Shown here in pieces: positions 54,802 through 64,000 of a stretch of 64,000 bases of DNA. Origin of the DNA: Cephalopachus bancanus (taxonomy: Eukaryota > Chordata > Mammalia > Primates > Tarsiidae); assembly GCA_027257055.1 (NCBI GenBank), contig JAPVLO010000019.1, positions 19,092,501 through 19,156,500 on the forward strand, written 5' to 3'. The notes beneath the pieces were generated by a model that did not search any database, was not told the origin of the DNA, and saw nothing but the letters and a program-made list of their open reading frames with translations. Position 1 is the first letter of the stretch. Each line of letters begins with the position of its first letter. The position numbers and the translations under genes are program-made.

Positions 54802-55090
54802 TTTTTTTTTTTTGAGTGGGATTCTCACTCTGTCTCCCAGGCTGGAGTACAGCAGCATACTCACAGCCACCCCAGTGTCGACCTGCTGGACTCCGGCAAT
54901 CCTTCCACCTCAGCCTTCCAGGTATCCAGAACTACAGGCGTGTGCACCACACCCGGCTAATTTTTTATTTGTTGTAGAGACGAGGTCTTGCCAAGCTGCC
55001 CAGTCTGGTCTCGAACCGCAGGCTTAGGCAACCCACTCACCTCAGCCTCCCAAAGTGCTGGGATTACAGGCTGAGCCACCAAGCCTGGTC
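54802..55090 (-). mobile_element. T-Alu, full length
   Basis: TSD CACACCACTTTT / CATACCACTCTT (about 54790 and 55090). Reverse copy: GTGTCGACCTGCTGGACTCC, TTTTTTATTTGTTGTAGAGA, TGAGCCACCAAGCCTGG. Confidence 0.93.
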
Positions 55091-55109
55091 CATACCACTC
55101 TTAAGAGAA

Positions 55110-55290
55110 TCGCAGACTATGAGGATGAGAGGCATCCTTAGAAATCACTTAGTCCACCCCCTCATTTTACAGATGAAGGAAATGTTTACAAGTGAGAAAA
55201 CAGCAAGATGAAGTGACATGCCCCCAGTTCTCCCAGCAAGACAGTGACCTGGGTCCCCAGACACCCAGTGCTGGGACTGCTGCCTGTTCA
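55110..55290 (-). mobile_element. MIR-like SINE fragment
   Basis: CACTTAGTCCACCCCCTCAT, TTTACAGATGAAGGAAATG, then GAAGTGACATGCCCCCAG. The 'lift, block, paste' style of MIR-family core in reverse. Diverged. Confidence 0.7.
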
Positions 55291-55324
55291 GATGATGGAA
55301 AACATTGTGGCCAAGGAAGAAAAG

Positions 55325-55865
<541 letters not shown>

Positions 55866-56103
55866 GTCACCCAATTTGCTCTCCTGTCCCACCATAACCC
55901 ACAAGGAAGACCTGTGCCATCCAGTTATCCAGAAGTGCTAGTATATCTTTCTTTCTTTGTTGACGAAGAGGTGGCCTTCAGAGTGTAGGATTTCTGTGTT
56001 GAGAAGTACCAGTAAGGTCTTTCATTTTCAAGTCCTATGACGATCTAGATATCCTGAAAATTCTCCCAAGAAAAAACACCAAAAACATGAATGACAATAA
56101 TGG

Positions 56104-56400
56104 GCTGGGCTCGGTGGCTCAGCCTGTAATCCCAGCACTTTGGGAAGCCAAAGCGAGCGGATTGCCTGAGCCTGTCAGTTCAAGACCAGCCCAGGGAACG
56201 TGGCGAGACCTCGTCTCTACAATAAATCAAAAAATTATCCCAGCGTGGTAGCATGTGCCTGTAGCTCTGGCTACTTGGAAGGCTGAGGCAGAAGGATTGC
56301 CAGAGCCCAGCAGGTCGATGCTGGGGTGGCCATGAGCGTGCCACTGGGCATCAGCCTGGGCAATGGAGTGGGACTCCAACTCAAAAAAAAAAAAAAAAGA
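56104..56400 (+). mobile_element. T-Alu, subfamily B, full length
   Basis: GGCTGGGCTCGGTGGCTCAG, CAATAAATCAAAAAATTATC, CAGCAGGTCGATGCTGGGGT, then GACTCCAACTC and a long A-run. The short AATAATGG / AATAATAG TSD is tentative. Confidence 0.94.
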
Positions 56401-56779
56401 AAAAAAGAAAATAATAGAATTTCACCAAAGCACAGCTGAGCTGGTGGAAAAGAAAAATCTTCAAAGGCCAAAAATCATTGAAAAACCCAATCCCAAGAGA
56501 TCTGTGGCCACAGAGACCTGGGGTGGGCTGAGGGGTGATCGAATGATCCCCATTGACCTGAAGCTTAGATTTTAAGCAACATGAAGGAAAGGGATTCGGG
56601 AGACAAAAATCTAGGGAGGAAGATGAGAGAATTTTCTATCTCACAATTAAAAAATTATAATACACAATAGGAGATGGGCAGTATCTCTAAGGAAGAGCCA
56701 AAGGGAAGAGGCGAGATGAGCTCCAAACTGCTGAAGCTAATTCTAGAAAATAAGAGTTAAAAGTAACACTCAGCAGTCA

Positions 56780-56860
56780 TAGGACACTTATTAGGAGCTG
56801 GACGCTATGCCAGGGTTTAACATGGACACATCCCTGTAACCTTTAACTGCACATTAAACT
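56780..56860 (-). mobile_element. MIR SINE fragment
   Basis: CACTTATTAGGAGCTGGACG, CTATGCCAGGGTTTAACATG. Reverse MIR 3' end. Confidence 0.6.
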
Positions 56861-56944
56861 AATCAATCGCTGATTGGCTTAGACATAAACCTAAAATATC
56901 AGAATCAGAAAGTCAAAAGGGTGCTATCGATCACTTAATCTCGT

Positions 56945-57165
56945 GTTTCTCAAACTGCAAGTGTTGCAATTTTGGATTCAATAGATAGATTGGTAGACAG
57001 ACATAGAGGTGATGGACAGATGAAATGCACTCAAATATACATACCTAAGTGCATATGTGTGTGTACATACACCCAAAGGTACATGTATGTATTCAGATAT
57101 ACACACACAACTATGCATGCATATACTAGGACTCAATGTAAAACGTATTTCTTACTCCAGATCAA
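56945..57165 (+). mobile_element. MER-type element, diverged copy of 4935-5155
   Basis: TTTCTCAAACTGCAAGTGTT at the start, ATGAAATGCACTCAAATATA in the middle and CAATGTAAAACGTATTTCTT at the end follow the order of the 4935 copy. The centre is expanded by GATA- and TACA-rich microsatellite text. Confidence 0.5.
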
Positions 57166-57603
57166 GATAAAAATAAAAAACCTAGGAAACACTGATGAAA
57201 CACTCAATATCTTTTGTGGGAAACTGAGACCCAGAGAGGGCTCTCTTGGTGAGAACAGAGTCCATCTGGGTGGTGGTGCTCAGAGCCTTCACCAGGCACA
57301 GCCCTGGGCCAGGAAATTCCCTCTGTGCCTCTTGGGGATGGAACCACAGAGGTAAACTGGCATTAGATAGTTTGCTTTCAGTGTCTGTAACTCCCTGGCA
57401 GGGCCTCCTCCTTACCCATTCCTCCTGTCAAAGAACCCATAGACCTCTACTATCTCTACTCTCCCACTACAAAGACCTGACATCGGGAAACGATTTACTA
57501 ACCTTCTGCACACAAAGCTAGAAATTACTCTCATGCTATCTCCTTCATTATTATTTGGTCTTGTCCTGAAGAAATGAAAGTTGAAGACAGTGACAAGAAT
57601 TCC

Positions 57604-57842
57604 TAGGCTGGGCACTTACTTGAGGCCAGGAGCTCAAGACCAACCTGGGCAACATAGCGAGATCCATCTCTACAAAAAATTTAAAAATTAGCCGAACATG
57701 GTGATGTGCACCTTAGTCCCAGCTATTCAGGAAGTTGGGGCAGGAGATCACTTGAGCCCAAGAGTTTGAGGTTGCAGTGAGCTATGATCACATTTCTGCA
57801 CTCCAATGCAGCGCTCTGGGTGACAAAGCAAGACTGTATCTA
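57604..57842 (+). mobile_element. AluJ, 5'-deleted
   Basis: GGCTGGGCACTTACTTGAGG skips most of the first 60 bases. GTTGCAGTGAGCTATGATCA and GCAAGACTGTATC mark the 3' end. A (TA)/(TG) tract follows to 57865. Confidence 0.9.
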
Positions 57843-58274
57843 AATATATATATATGTATGTATGTTAATTAGATATATGCTTTTCCCTGGCATCAGAAAA
57901 CCAGCAGAGAAGGTACTAAGGGTTGAGGTGGGGGAGGGGAAGAACACCTTTTGCCTCTTTGATACCTGGTAATCCATCATGGCTAGTGATGGTTGATTAG
58001 GCACCACCAGGAGTCATGACATGGGGGGTACATTATTCTTCTCCCTGTGACCTCCCTCAGAACTCTTTTCTTTGGTATGGAACTCTCTGGTCCTCTTACT
58101 TACAAGGTTGATAAAGAGAATAACAAATAAGATTGTGAATCTGCTTTTTTTAAAAACACATTTAGCAAAATTTCTAATTCTAGAAAAAACCTGCCTTTTC
58201 AAAGCCATCACCTTGGGGGACACGTCACTTATTTCAATAGCACCTCCATTCATTTCGGGGTCTGTTTTAGGAAT

Positions 58275-58400
58275 ATTAATAATTGCCAATTATGAAATGC
58301 CTGGTACAGATCAAAAACTATGCCAGGCACTTAACATGCTATATCTTATTAACACTATGAAAGAATTTTCCCTTTTAAATATGACAAAGCTAGTTTTATT
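58275..58400 (-). mobile_element. MIR SINE fragment
   Basis: AACTATGCCAGGCACTTAAC, ATGCTATATCTTATTAACAC. Reverse MIR. Confidence 0.7.
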
Positions 58401-58950
58401 CTATCTGTATCAAACCTCATCAGTGCCCACAAAAACTCTAATCCCTAATTGTAGTCATCACACTTGGCTCTAAATGACTTTAGACTGTTTCCAGAAATCA
58501 AATCTACCCTTGAAAAGCAAAAAATGACCCCCATGGAGAACAACAGTCAAGAGAGTCTGCCGCTGCTCTGCTGGATTTCCCAAAAAGGAGTTCCAGGAAT
58601 ATTTTGTTCCATGGCAACATCTTTGCAATAAGTTCATGGCCTCCCAAGATGACTACTTTGATGTGCAAACTCAGGTGTGCATGTGTGTGTGTGCATGTGT
58701 GTTTAATCAGTTTCCTTCCTGATAGGTAAGGGGCATGAAAGCCATGTCCCCTAGTGCACCTGTCTGGTTCTTCACCTTTCTTCTCATCCTACCCACTGCA
58801 TTTCCGGTGACTGCACACACCGGATATGCTAGTGATATGGGGTGGGAGGTAAGGAAGATGCTTGGTTCCCAGCTGCAGGGTTCACTTCACCTGAAAGACA
58901 CTCTCCTACTTCCTCCTGTATCAGGGCTGGTTATCTTTCTTTCAACTTCT
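58401..58950. other. Unique sequence with a short (TG)n
   Basis: TG-rich tract at 58674-58704. No other feature supported. Confidence 0.5.
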
Positions 58951-58954
58951 GTTT

Positions 58955-59262
58955 TATTTGTTTGTTTGTTTGTTTTTGAGACAGGGTCTTACTCTGTTGC
59001 CCAGACTAGAGTGCAAAGGTGCAATCATAGCTTACTGCAGCCTTAAACACCTAGGCTCAAGTGATCTTCCTACCTTAGCCTCGCAAGTAGCTAGGATCAC
59101 AGGCATGCACCACTACATCCAACTATCTTTTATTTTTTTGTAGAGACAGGGTCTAGCTATGTCACCCAGGTTGGTCTTAAACTCCTGACCTCAAGCAAAC
59201 CTATTGACTTGGCCTCTCAAAGTGTGGGATTACAGGCGTGAACCATCTTTCTAGCACAGTTC
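58955..59262 (-). mobile_element. AluJ, full length
   Basis: (TTTG)n tail then GAGACAGGGTCTTACTCTGT, TTACTGCAGCCTTAAACACC, GATTACAGGCGTGAACCATC. Confidence 0.93.
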
Positions 59263-59533
59263 CTCTTTTCCTTGATATGGACAACTGAAGTTTCCCATGC
59301 TTATGTTGGTGTTTTGTGAATTCATTGCCAAGCTCCCCTCCAATCAGACCCATGTCCCCCAGTTCCCTACACAGAAAAATTCTGGAGTTTTCACTGCTGA
59401 AGGGTGACCTTAGTACAGCTCAACAATCATCACATTTTCTGAAGCCACTTCCCTTTTCTTCTCTCGTCAAACTTCCAACACCTTCTTTCTACCCATCACT
59501 CTCAGTCTATGATTCTTAGAGAAGCACTGGGTT

Positions 59534-59841
59534 TGCCAGACACTTTGGCTCATACCTGTAATCCCAGTTCTTTGGGAAGTGGAGGCAGGCAGATTGCTTG
59601 AGCCCAGGAGTTCAAGACCAGACTGGGCAACATAGTGAAACCTCATCTCTACAAAAACTCAAAAAATTAGCCGGGTGTGGTGGCACATGCCTGTTGTCCC
59701 AGCTAATCGGGATGCTGAGGCAAAAGAATCACCTGAGCCCAGGAGGTTAGGCCGCTGTGAGCCATGACCATCATGATTACGCCACTGCACTCCAACCTGG
59801 GTCACAGAGTGAGACCCCCAACTCAAAAAAAGAAAAAAGAG
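59534..59841 (+). mobile_element. AluJ, full length
   Basis: GCCAGACACTTTGGCTCATA, AGATTGCTTGAGCCCAGGAG, CGCCACTGCACTCCAACCTG, GAGACCCCCAACTC plus A-rich tail. Confidence 0.92.
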
Positions 59842-59842
59842 G

Positions 59843-60134
59843 CAGGGCTTGGAGGCTCAGTCTGTAATCCTAGCACTTTGGGAGGCCGAGGCAAGTGGAT
59901 TGCCTGAGCCCGCGGGTTTAAGTCCAGCCCAGGCACCTTGGCGAGACCTCATCTCTACAGTAAAATTTAAAAATTAGCCAGGCATGGTAACGCACGCCTG
60001 TAGTTCCTGCTACTTGGAAGGCTGAGTCAAAAGGATTGCTGGAGTCTCAATGCTGGGGTGGCCGTGAGCATGCCACTGCACTCCAGTCTGGGTGACAGAG
60101 TGAGACTCCAACTCAGACACACACACACACACAA
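59843..60134 (+). mobile_element. T-Alu on an AluJ tail, with CA-repeat tail
   Basis: GGCAGGGCTTGGAGGCTCAG, GCCCGCGGGTTTAAGTCCAG, GTAGTTCCTGCTACTTGGAA, ending GACTCCAACTC. Its tail has become (AC)n at 60114-60134. Confidence 0.93.
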
Positions 60135-60159
60135 AAGAGAAGCAATGTACTCCATGGGC

Positions 60160-60988
60160 TCCCACCACCGTATCTGTCATCCTACTGGCCTCTCTGCCTT
60201 CCTTCCTGTTGCAATCTCCAGTCAGCCATATTTATTGAACAGAGTGGATCACACCCTCCTCCCCCAAACACATTCTTCCCAAGGCCTTCAGGACCACACT
60301 GACTTGAGGTTCTTCTCTCATCACCAGCTACTCCCTTTCTGTTGTCTTTGCTGATCTGAACTCATAGTTTTGCAGATTGGAGTATCCCAGGGATCGATCT
60401 TTCGACTTCTTATCTTTTTTATAAACACTCACTTTCAAAGTGAACTCATTCTGTCTCATGGCTTTAAAACACCATATGAACACTAGTGACAAACACACAA
60501 ATGTGTATCTTCGCCCAGGACTTCTCCTGAGTGCCAGACCCATACATGCAACTGCCCAGCCACCATCTTCACCCGAAGGTCACGTCTTAACCTTGACCCA
60601 CCCCACCCGCAGCCCTTGAACTTCCCTCCAGACCTGTCTTTCCCATCTCAGGACATGGCTACTCCATTCTTGTAGTTGCTCGGCCAAAAACCTTGGAGTC
60701 ATTCTGGAGTCTCTCCCACAGCTCATCCAATCAGTAAATCTCCCTGGCTCTACTTTCCAAGTAGATCCAGAATCTGATCATTGCTCACCACTCACCACTA
60801 TCACCACTGCCATCTCCCACTTAAACTACCATCATCACCTTGTCTGGATCTTGTGGGAGCCTCTCTCTGCTTCTGCTTTTGCCTCTAAAAGTCTATTCTC
60901 AGCACAGCAGCAGGGTGATCTGTTTAAAATTAAGTCTGATTAGTAAACTCAGCAACAACAAAACAAAGAGCCCAGATGAATAATGAGC
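60160..60988 (+). mobile_element. L2 LINE, long 3' segment
   Basis: CATGGCTACTCCATTCTTGT, AACCTTGGAGTCATTCTGGA, CAGCTCATCCAATCAGTAAA, CACTGCCATCTCCCACTTAA, CACAGCAGCAGGGTGATCTG with TTTAAAATTAAGTCTGATTAG. This is the colinear L2 ORF2 end and 3' region; it resumes at 62778. Too degraded to encode protein. Confidence 0.9.
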
Positions 60989-60991
60989 AGA

Positions 60992-61298
60992 GGACCGGGC
61001 ACAGTAGCTCATGTCTGTAATCCCAAAACCATGAAACGTTGGGGTGGGAGGATTGCTTGAGCCCAGACGTTTGAGACAAGCCTGGGCAACAGAGCAAAAC
61101 CTCATCTCTACCAAAGATTTTTTTTAAATTAGCTGGGCATGGTGGTACACACGTATAGTCTCAGCTACTCGAGAGCTTGAGGTGGGAGAATCACCTGAGT
61201 CCAGGAAGTTGAGGTTGCAGTGAGTCCTGATCATGCCACTGCATTCCAGCCTGTGTGACAAAAAATAAATAAAAAAATAAAAAAACAAAAATAAAAAT
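60992..61298 (+). mobile_element. AluJ, full length
   Basis: GGACCGGGCACAGTAGCTCA, CATGAAACGTTGGGGTGGGA (a rearranged left arm), GTTGCAGTGAGTCCTGATCA, A-rich tail of AATAAATAAA units. Confidence 0.9.
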
Positions 61299-61442
61299 GG
61301 GCAAGGACTTAAACAGACATTTCTCCAAAGGAAGCAAACAAATGGCCAGCAAGCACAGGAAAAGATGCTTAATATCATTAGGAAAGTGCAAATCAAGACT
61401 AAAATGACATGCCACTTCATATCAAATAGAATGGCTACTGCC

Positions 61443-61738
61443 AGGCCGGGCTCAGTGGCTCAGTTTGTAATCCTAGCACTATGGGATACAAGTGGATTGC
61501 CTGAGCCCGCATGCTGGAGACCAACCCAGGCAACTTGTCGAGTTCTCATCTCTACAATAAATCAGAAATTAGCCCAGTGTGGTAGCATGTGCCTGTAGTT
61601 CCGGCTACTCAGAAGGCTGAGGTGGAAGGATCGCAGGAACCCAGCAGGTTGATGCTGGGGTGGCTGTGAGAATGCCACTGCACTCCAGCCTGGGCAATGG
61701 AGTAAGACTCCAACTAAAAAAAAACAAAAAACAAAAGA
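61443..61738 (+). mobile_element. T-Alu, subfamily B, in L1
   Basis: GGCCGGGCTCAGTGGCTCAG to GACTCCAACTAAAAAAAAAC. TSD AGAATGGCTAC / AGAATGGTTAC (61429 and 61736). The left arm has lost the GGGAGGCCGAGGCG segment (CTATGGGATACAAGTGGATT). Confidence 0.94.
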
Positions 61739-62111
61739 ATGGTTACCATAAAAAAAAAAAAAAAAAAAGAAAATAGCAAGTGTTGGTGAGATGTGGAGAA
61801 ATTGGAACGCTGTTCACTGTCGGTGGGAATATAAAATGGTGCAGGCTCTGTGAAAAACAGTACAGAGGCTCCTTTAAAAATTAAAAATAGGATTCCATAT
61901 GATTCAGCAATTTCACTTCTGGGTATATACCTAAAAGAATTGAAAGTGGGGTCTCTAAGAAATATTTGTATATCCCTGTCCATAGCAGCATTATTCACAA
62001 TAACCAAATGTGGACACAATCTGTGTCCAACAATGGATAAATAGATACACAATATGTGGCATAGCCACACGATGAAATCTTATTCTGCTTTAAAAAGGAA
62101 GGAAATTCTAA

Positions 62112-62396
62112 GCCAGGAATGGTGGCTCATGCTTGTAATCCCAACACTTTGGGGGGTCGAGGTGGGAGGATTACTTAAGCCCAGGAGCTCAAGACGAACC
62201 TGGGCAATATAACAAGACCTCATTGCTACAAAAAAATCAAAAAATTAGCTGGGTGTGGTGGCGCACTCCTGTAGTTCCAGCAACTTGGGAGGCTGAGGCA
62301 GGAGGATCACCCAAGTACAGCAGGTTGAAGCTGTAGTGAGTCATGATCATGCCACTGTACTCCAGCCTAAGTGACAGAGTAAGACTCTTTCTCACA
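62112..62396 (+). mobile_element. Alu of AluJ / early T-Alu type, in L1
   Basis: CCAGGAATGGTGGCTCATGC, ACAAAAAAATCAAAAAATTA, GTAGTTCCAGCAACTTGGGA, CAGCAGGTTGAAGCTGTAGT. It mixes AluJ text with GTAGTTCCAG and CAGCAGGTTGA, which otherwise mark T-Alus. Confidence 0.9.
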
Positions 62397-62421
62397 CACA
62401 CTCACACACACACACACACAG
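62392..62421. repeat. (CA)n on an Alu tail
   Basis: About 14 CA units with one CT, directly replacing the Alu A-tail. Confidence 0.95.
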
Positions 62422-62777
62422 TCAGGACATTTTGACATATGCTATAACATGGATAAACCTTGAAGACATTATGCTAAGTGAAATAAGCCAGTCACAAAAG
62501 GGTAAATATTGCATGATTCTGCTTCTATGTGTCACCTAGAAGCGTCAAATTCAGAGACAGAAAGCAGAATGGGGATTGCCAGGGGCTGGGAGCAAGGAGA
62601 AACGGGAATTGTTTCATGGGCACAGAGTTTCGATTTCATAAGATTAAGAGTTATGGAGCTGGGTGGTGGTGATGGTTGCACATTATGAATGTATTTAATA
62701 CCACGGAGCTATATGCTTTAAATGGTCAGGATGGTACATTTTAGGTTATGTGTATTTTATTATATTTTTTAAATGGC

Positions 62778-63440
62778 AAAAAGTTGTCAGATGACTGACT
62801 GCTCTGCTCCAAATTCTCATAGGCACTTAAGATAAAATGCATCATCCTTACCCACGAGGGATTTCCAGTGCCCCCCGGTCCTCTCCTGCCTCTTCCCTCT
62901 CGCCCTCTCTTCTCCAGTCCCACTGGCCTCCTCCACCCTTGTGGAGACAAGTTGAGGAGCTCCTGCTTTTATTTTTTATTTTTTTATTTTTTTGAGTTGG
63001 AGTCTCACTCTGTCGCCCAGACTGGAGTGCAATGGCCGCTCCCGGCCACCGCAGCCTCTACTTGCTGGGCTCCGGCGATCCTTCCGCCTCAGCCTTCCAA
63101 GTAACTGGAACTACAGGCGCGCGCTACCACGCCCGGCTAATTTTTGATTTATTGTAGAGATGAGGTCTCACCAAGTTGCCCAAGCAGGTCCTGAACCCTC
63201 AGGCTCAGGCAATCCAGAGCTCCCGCTTTTATACGTGCTGCTCCCTCTGCTGGGAATGTTCTCTATTCACTTAGCTTGCTTTATTTCTCCTCTTGTCACC
63301 ACCCTGCGTATTGCCTGTCTGTCTCGCCTGCCCCCATCCCCATAGAGCTCCAGAAGAACAGGGATGTTCTCAGCTCCTGTTCATGGATGTGCTCAACAAG
63401 GTCCTACCCGTCACTCCAGTAAAGTCCTGGAGCCACAGCT
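62778..63440 (+). mobile_element. L2 LINE, continuation, split by a T-Alu
   Basis: GACTGCTCTGCTCCAAATTC, TAAGATAAAATGCATCATCC, GATTTCCAGTGCCCCCCGG, then after the Alu GCTGCTCCCTCTGCTGGGAA, TTATTTCTCCTCTTGTCACC, CTCCAGAAGAACAGGGATGT. It picks up the L2 where 60160-60988 stops. Confidence 0.88.
62973..63216 (-). mobile_element. T-Alu, subfamily C, 5'-truncated, young
   Basis: TSD GAGCTCCTGCTTTTAT at 62957-62972 and GAGCTCCCGCTTTTAT at 63217-63232. GCAATGGCCGCTCCCGGCCA with CTACAGGCGCGCGCTACCAC keeps many CpGs, pointing to recent insertion. Confidence 0.95.
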
Positions 63441-63454
63441 GCCTCTCTGGCCTG

Positions 63455-63622
63455 GGAGTGCACTGTCTCCCCCTTCTTTTCGTTCCCCCACCTCCACCCA
63501 TTTGGCTTTTTCCCCTGTTCTTCTGCCTGGTGAGACCAGACACTCTAGAGGGCAGAGATCGGGGAATGTGCGTTGCTGTGTCCCCATGAGGATCTCAGTA
63601 AATGTTGACTGTTTATAAAAAA
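63455..63622 (+). mobile_element. L2/MIR-type 3' end
   Basis: CACTCTAGAGGGCAGAGATC, GTTGCTGTGTCCCCATGAGG, ATCTCAGTAAATGTTGACTG. The terminal L2-like end. Confidence 0.65.
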
Positions 63623-63630
63623 TTTCTGTG

Positions 63631-63927
63631 GACCGGGTATGGTGGCTCAAGCCTGTAATCCCAGCACTTTGGGAGGCCGAGGTAAGGGGATTGCCTGAGC
63701 CCGTGGGTTCGAGAACAGTTCGGGCAACTTGGCGAGACCTCATCTCTACAATAAATCAAAAAATTAGCCGGGCGTGGTAGGGCGCCCCTGTAGTTCCAGC
63801 TACTTGGAAGGCTGAGGCGGAAGGATCGCTTGAGCTCAGCAGGTTGACACTGGGGTGGCCGTGAGCGTGCCACTGTACTTCAGCCTGGGTGACAAAGTGA
63901 GACTTCAACTCAAAAAAACAAAAAAGT
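63631..63927 (+). mobile_element. T-Alu, subfamily A, full length
   Basis: GACCGGGTATGGTGGCTCAA with GCCTGTAATCC, GGGTTCGAGAACAGTTCGGG, CAATAAATCAAAAAATTAGC, GGTTGACACTGGGGTGGCCG, ending GACTTCAACTC plus A-run. Confidence 0.95.
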
Positions 63928-64000
63928 CTCTTTGGTGCCGATTGTGTGGCACATAAGGAGCTGTGTATTCCTCCACAAATGCACCCACTCCCACGTCGGG

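Larger units (their letters stand above)
61299..62776 (+). mobile_element. L1 LINE (ORF2 end and 3' UTR) split by two Alus
   Basis: GCAAGGACTTAAACAGACAT, CCAAAGGAAGCAAACAAATG, then GTTGGTGAGATGTGGAGAAA, TATGATTCAGCAATTTCACT, CCCTGTCCATAGCAGCATTA, then GACATTATGCTAAGTGAAAT and GGATGGTACATTTTAGGTTA. A colinear L1M/L1PB-type remnant, mutated and non-coding. Confidence 0.94.

Overview
This window is non-coding mammalian nuclear DNA from a primate, and I find no protein-coding exon, processed pseudogene or RNA gene that I can defend. It is dominated by 7SL-derived dimeric Alu SINEs on both strands, with older L1, L2, MIR, MaLR LTR and hAT-type (MER5-like) fossils between them. I count roughly 55 Alu pieces. 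About half are old AluJ-type copies. The rest belong to a distinct family with its own diagnostic sequence (GGCTCAGCCTG near the 5' end, ACAATAAATC in the linker, GTAGTTCCGGCTACTTGGAAGGC in the right arm and GACTCCAACTC before the A-tail), called 'T-Alu' below.

Host: I see no AluS or AluY copies, which argues against a monkey, ape or human. I also see none of the lemur or galago Alu hallmarks that I know (the lemur linker insert, or the galago tRNA-headed SINE). An LTR of the MSTA/THE1 group is present. A non-anthropoid haplorhine, that is a tarsier, is the best fit. This is an inference, at about 0.7 confidence.

Layout: 0-13 kb is mixed unique sequence, MIR/L2 and Alus. 13.4-19 kb is Alu-poor, with a candidate conserved element at 17.7-18.1 kb. 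19-24.3 kb has Alus, a GGAT satellite grown from an L2 tail, and a striking template-switch insertion at 22.4-22.5 kb. 24.3-30.4 kb is Alu-free, with MIR/L2, a MaLR LTR and a short young retroposon. 30.4-38.3 kb is Alu-rich, with an antisense L1, a MER5-like element split by an Alu, and a hairpin-bearing Alu. 38.3-42.6 kb is Alu-free, AT-rich and a candidate conserved block. 42.6-50.3 kb is an Alu-dense cluster inside an MSTA-like LTR and an old L1. 50.3-53.9 kb is Alu-free and holds the best candidate developmental enhancer. 54-64 kb is Alu-rich and ends in a layered L2/L1/Alu nest.

The window is therefore intergenic or intronic. Its main interest lies in SINE evolution (three co-varying T-Alu subfamilies, a B box matching the pol III consensus), DNA-level rearrangements inside Alus, and several homeodomain-motif-rich unique islands that look like enhancers. 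Repeat family names come from recognition of consensus features and were not checked by database search. Boundaries of old repeats are good to about 10-30 bases. Where a target-site duplication (TSD) is given, the boundaries are good to a few bases.
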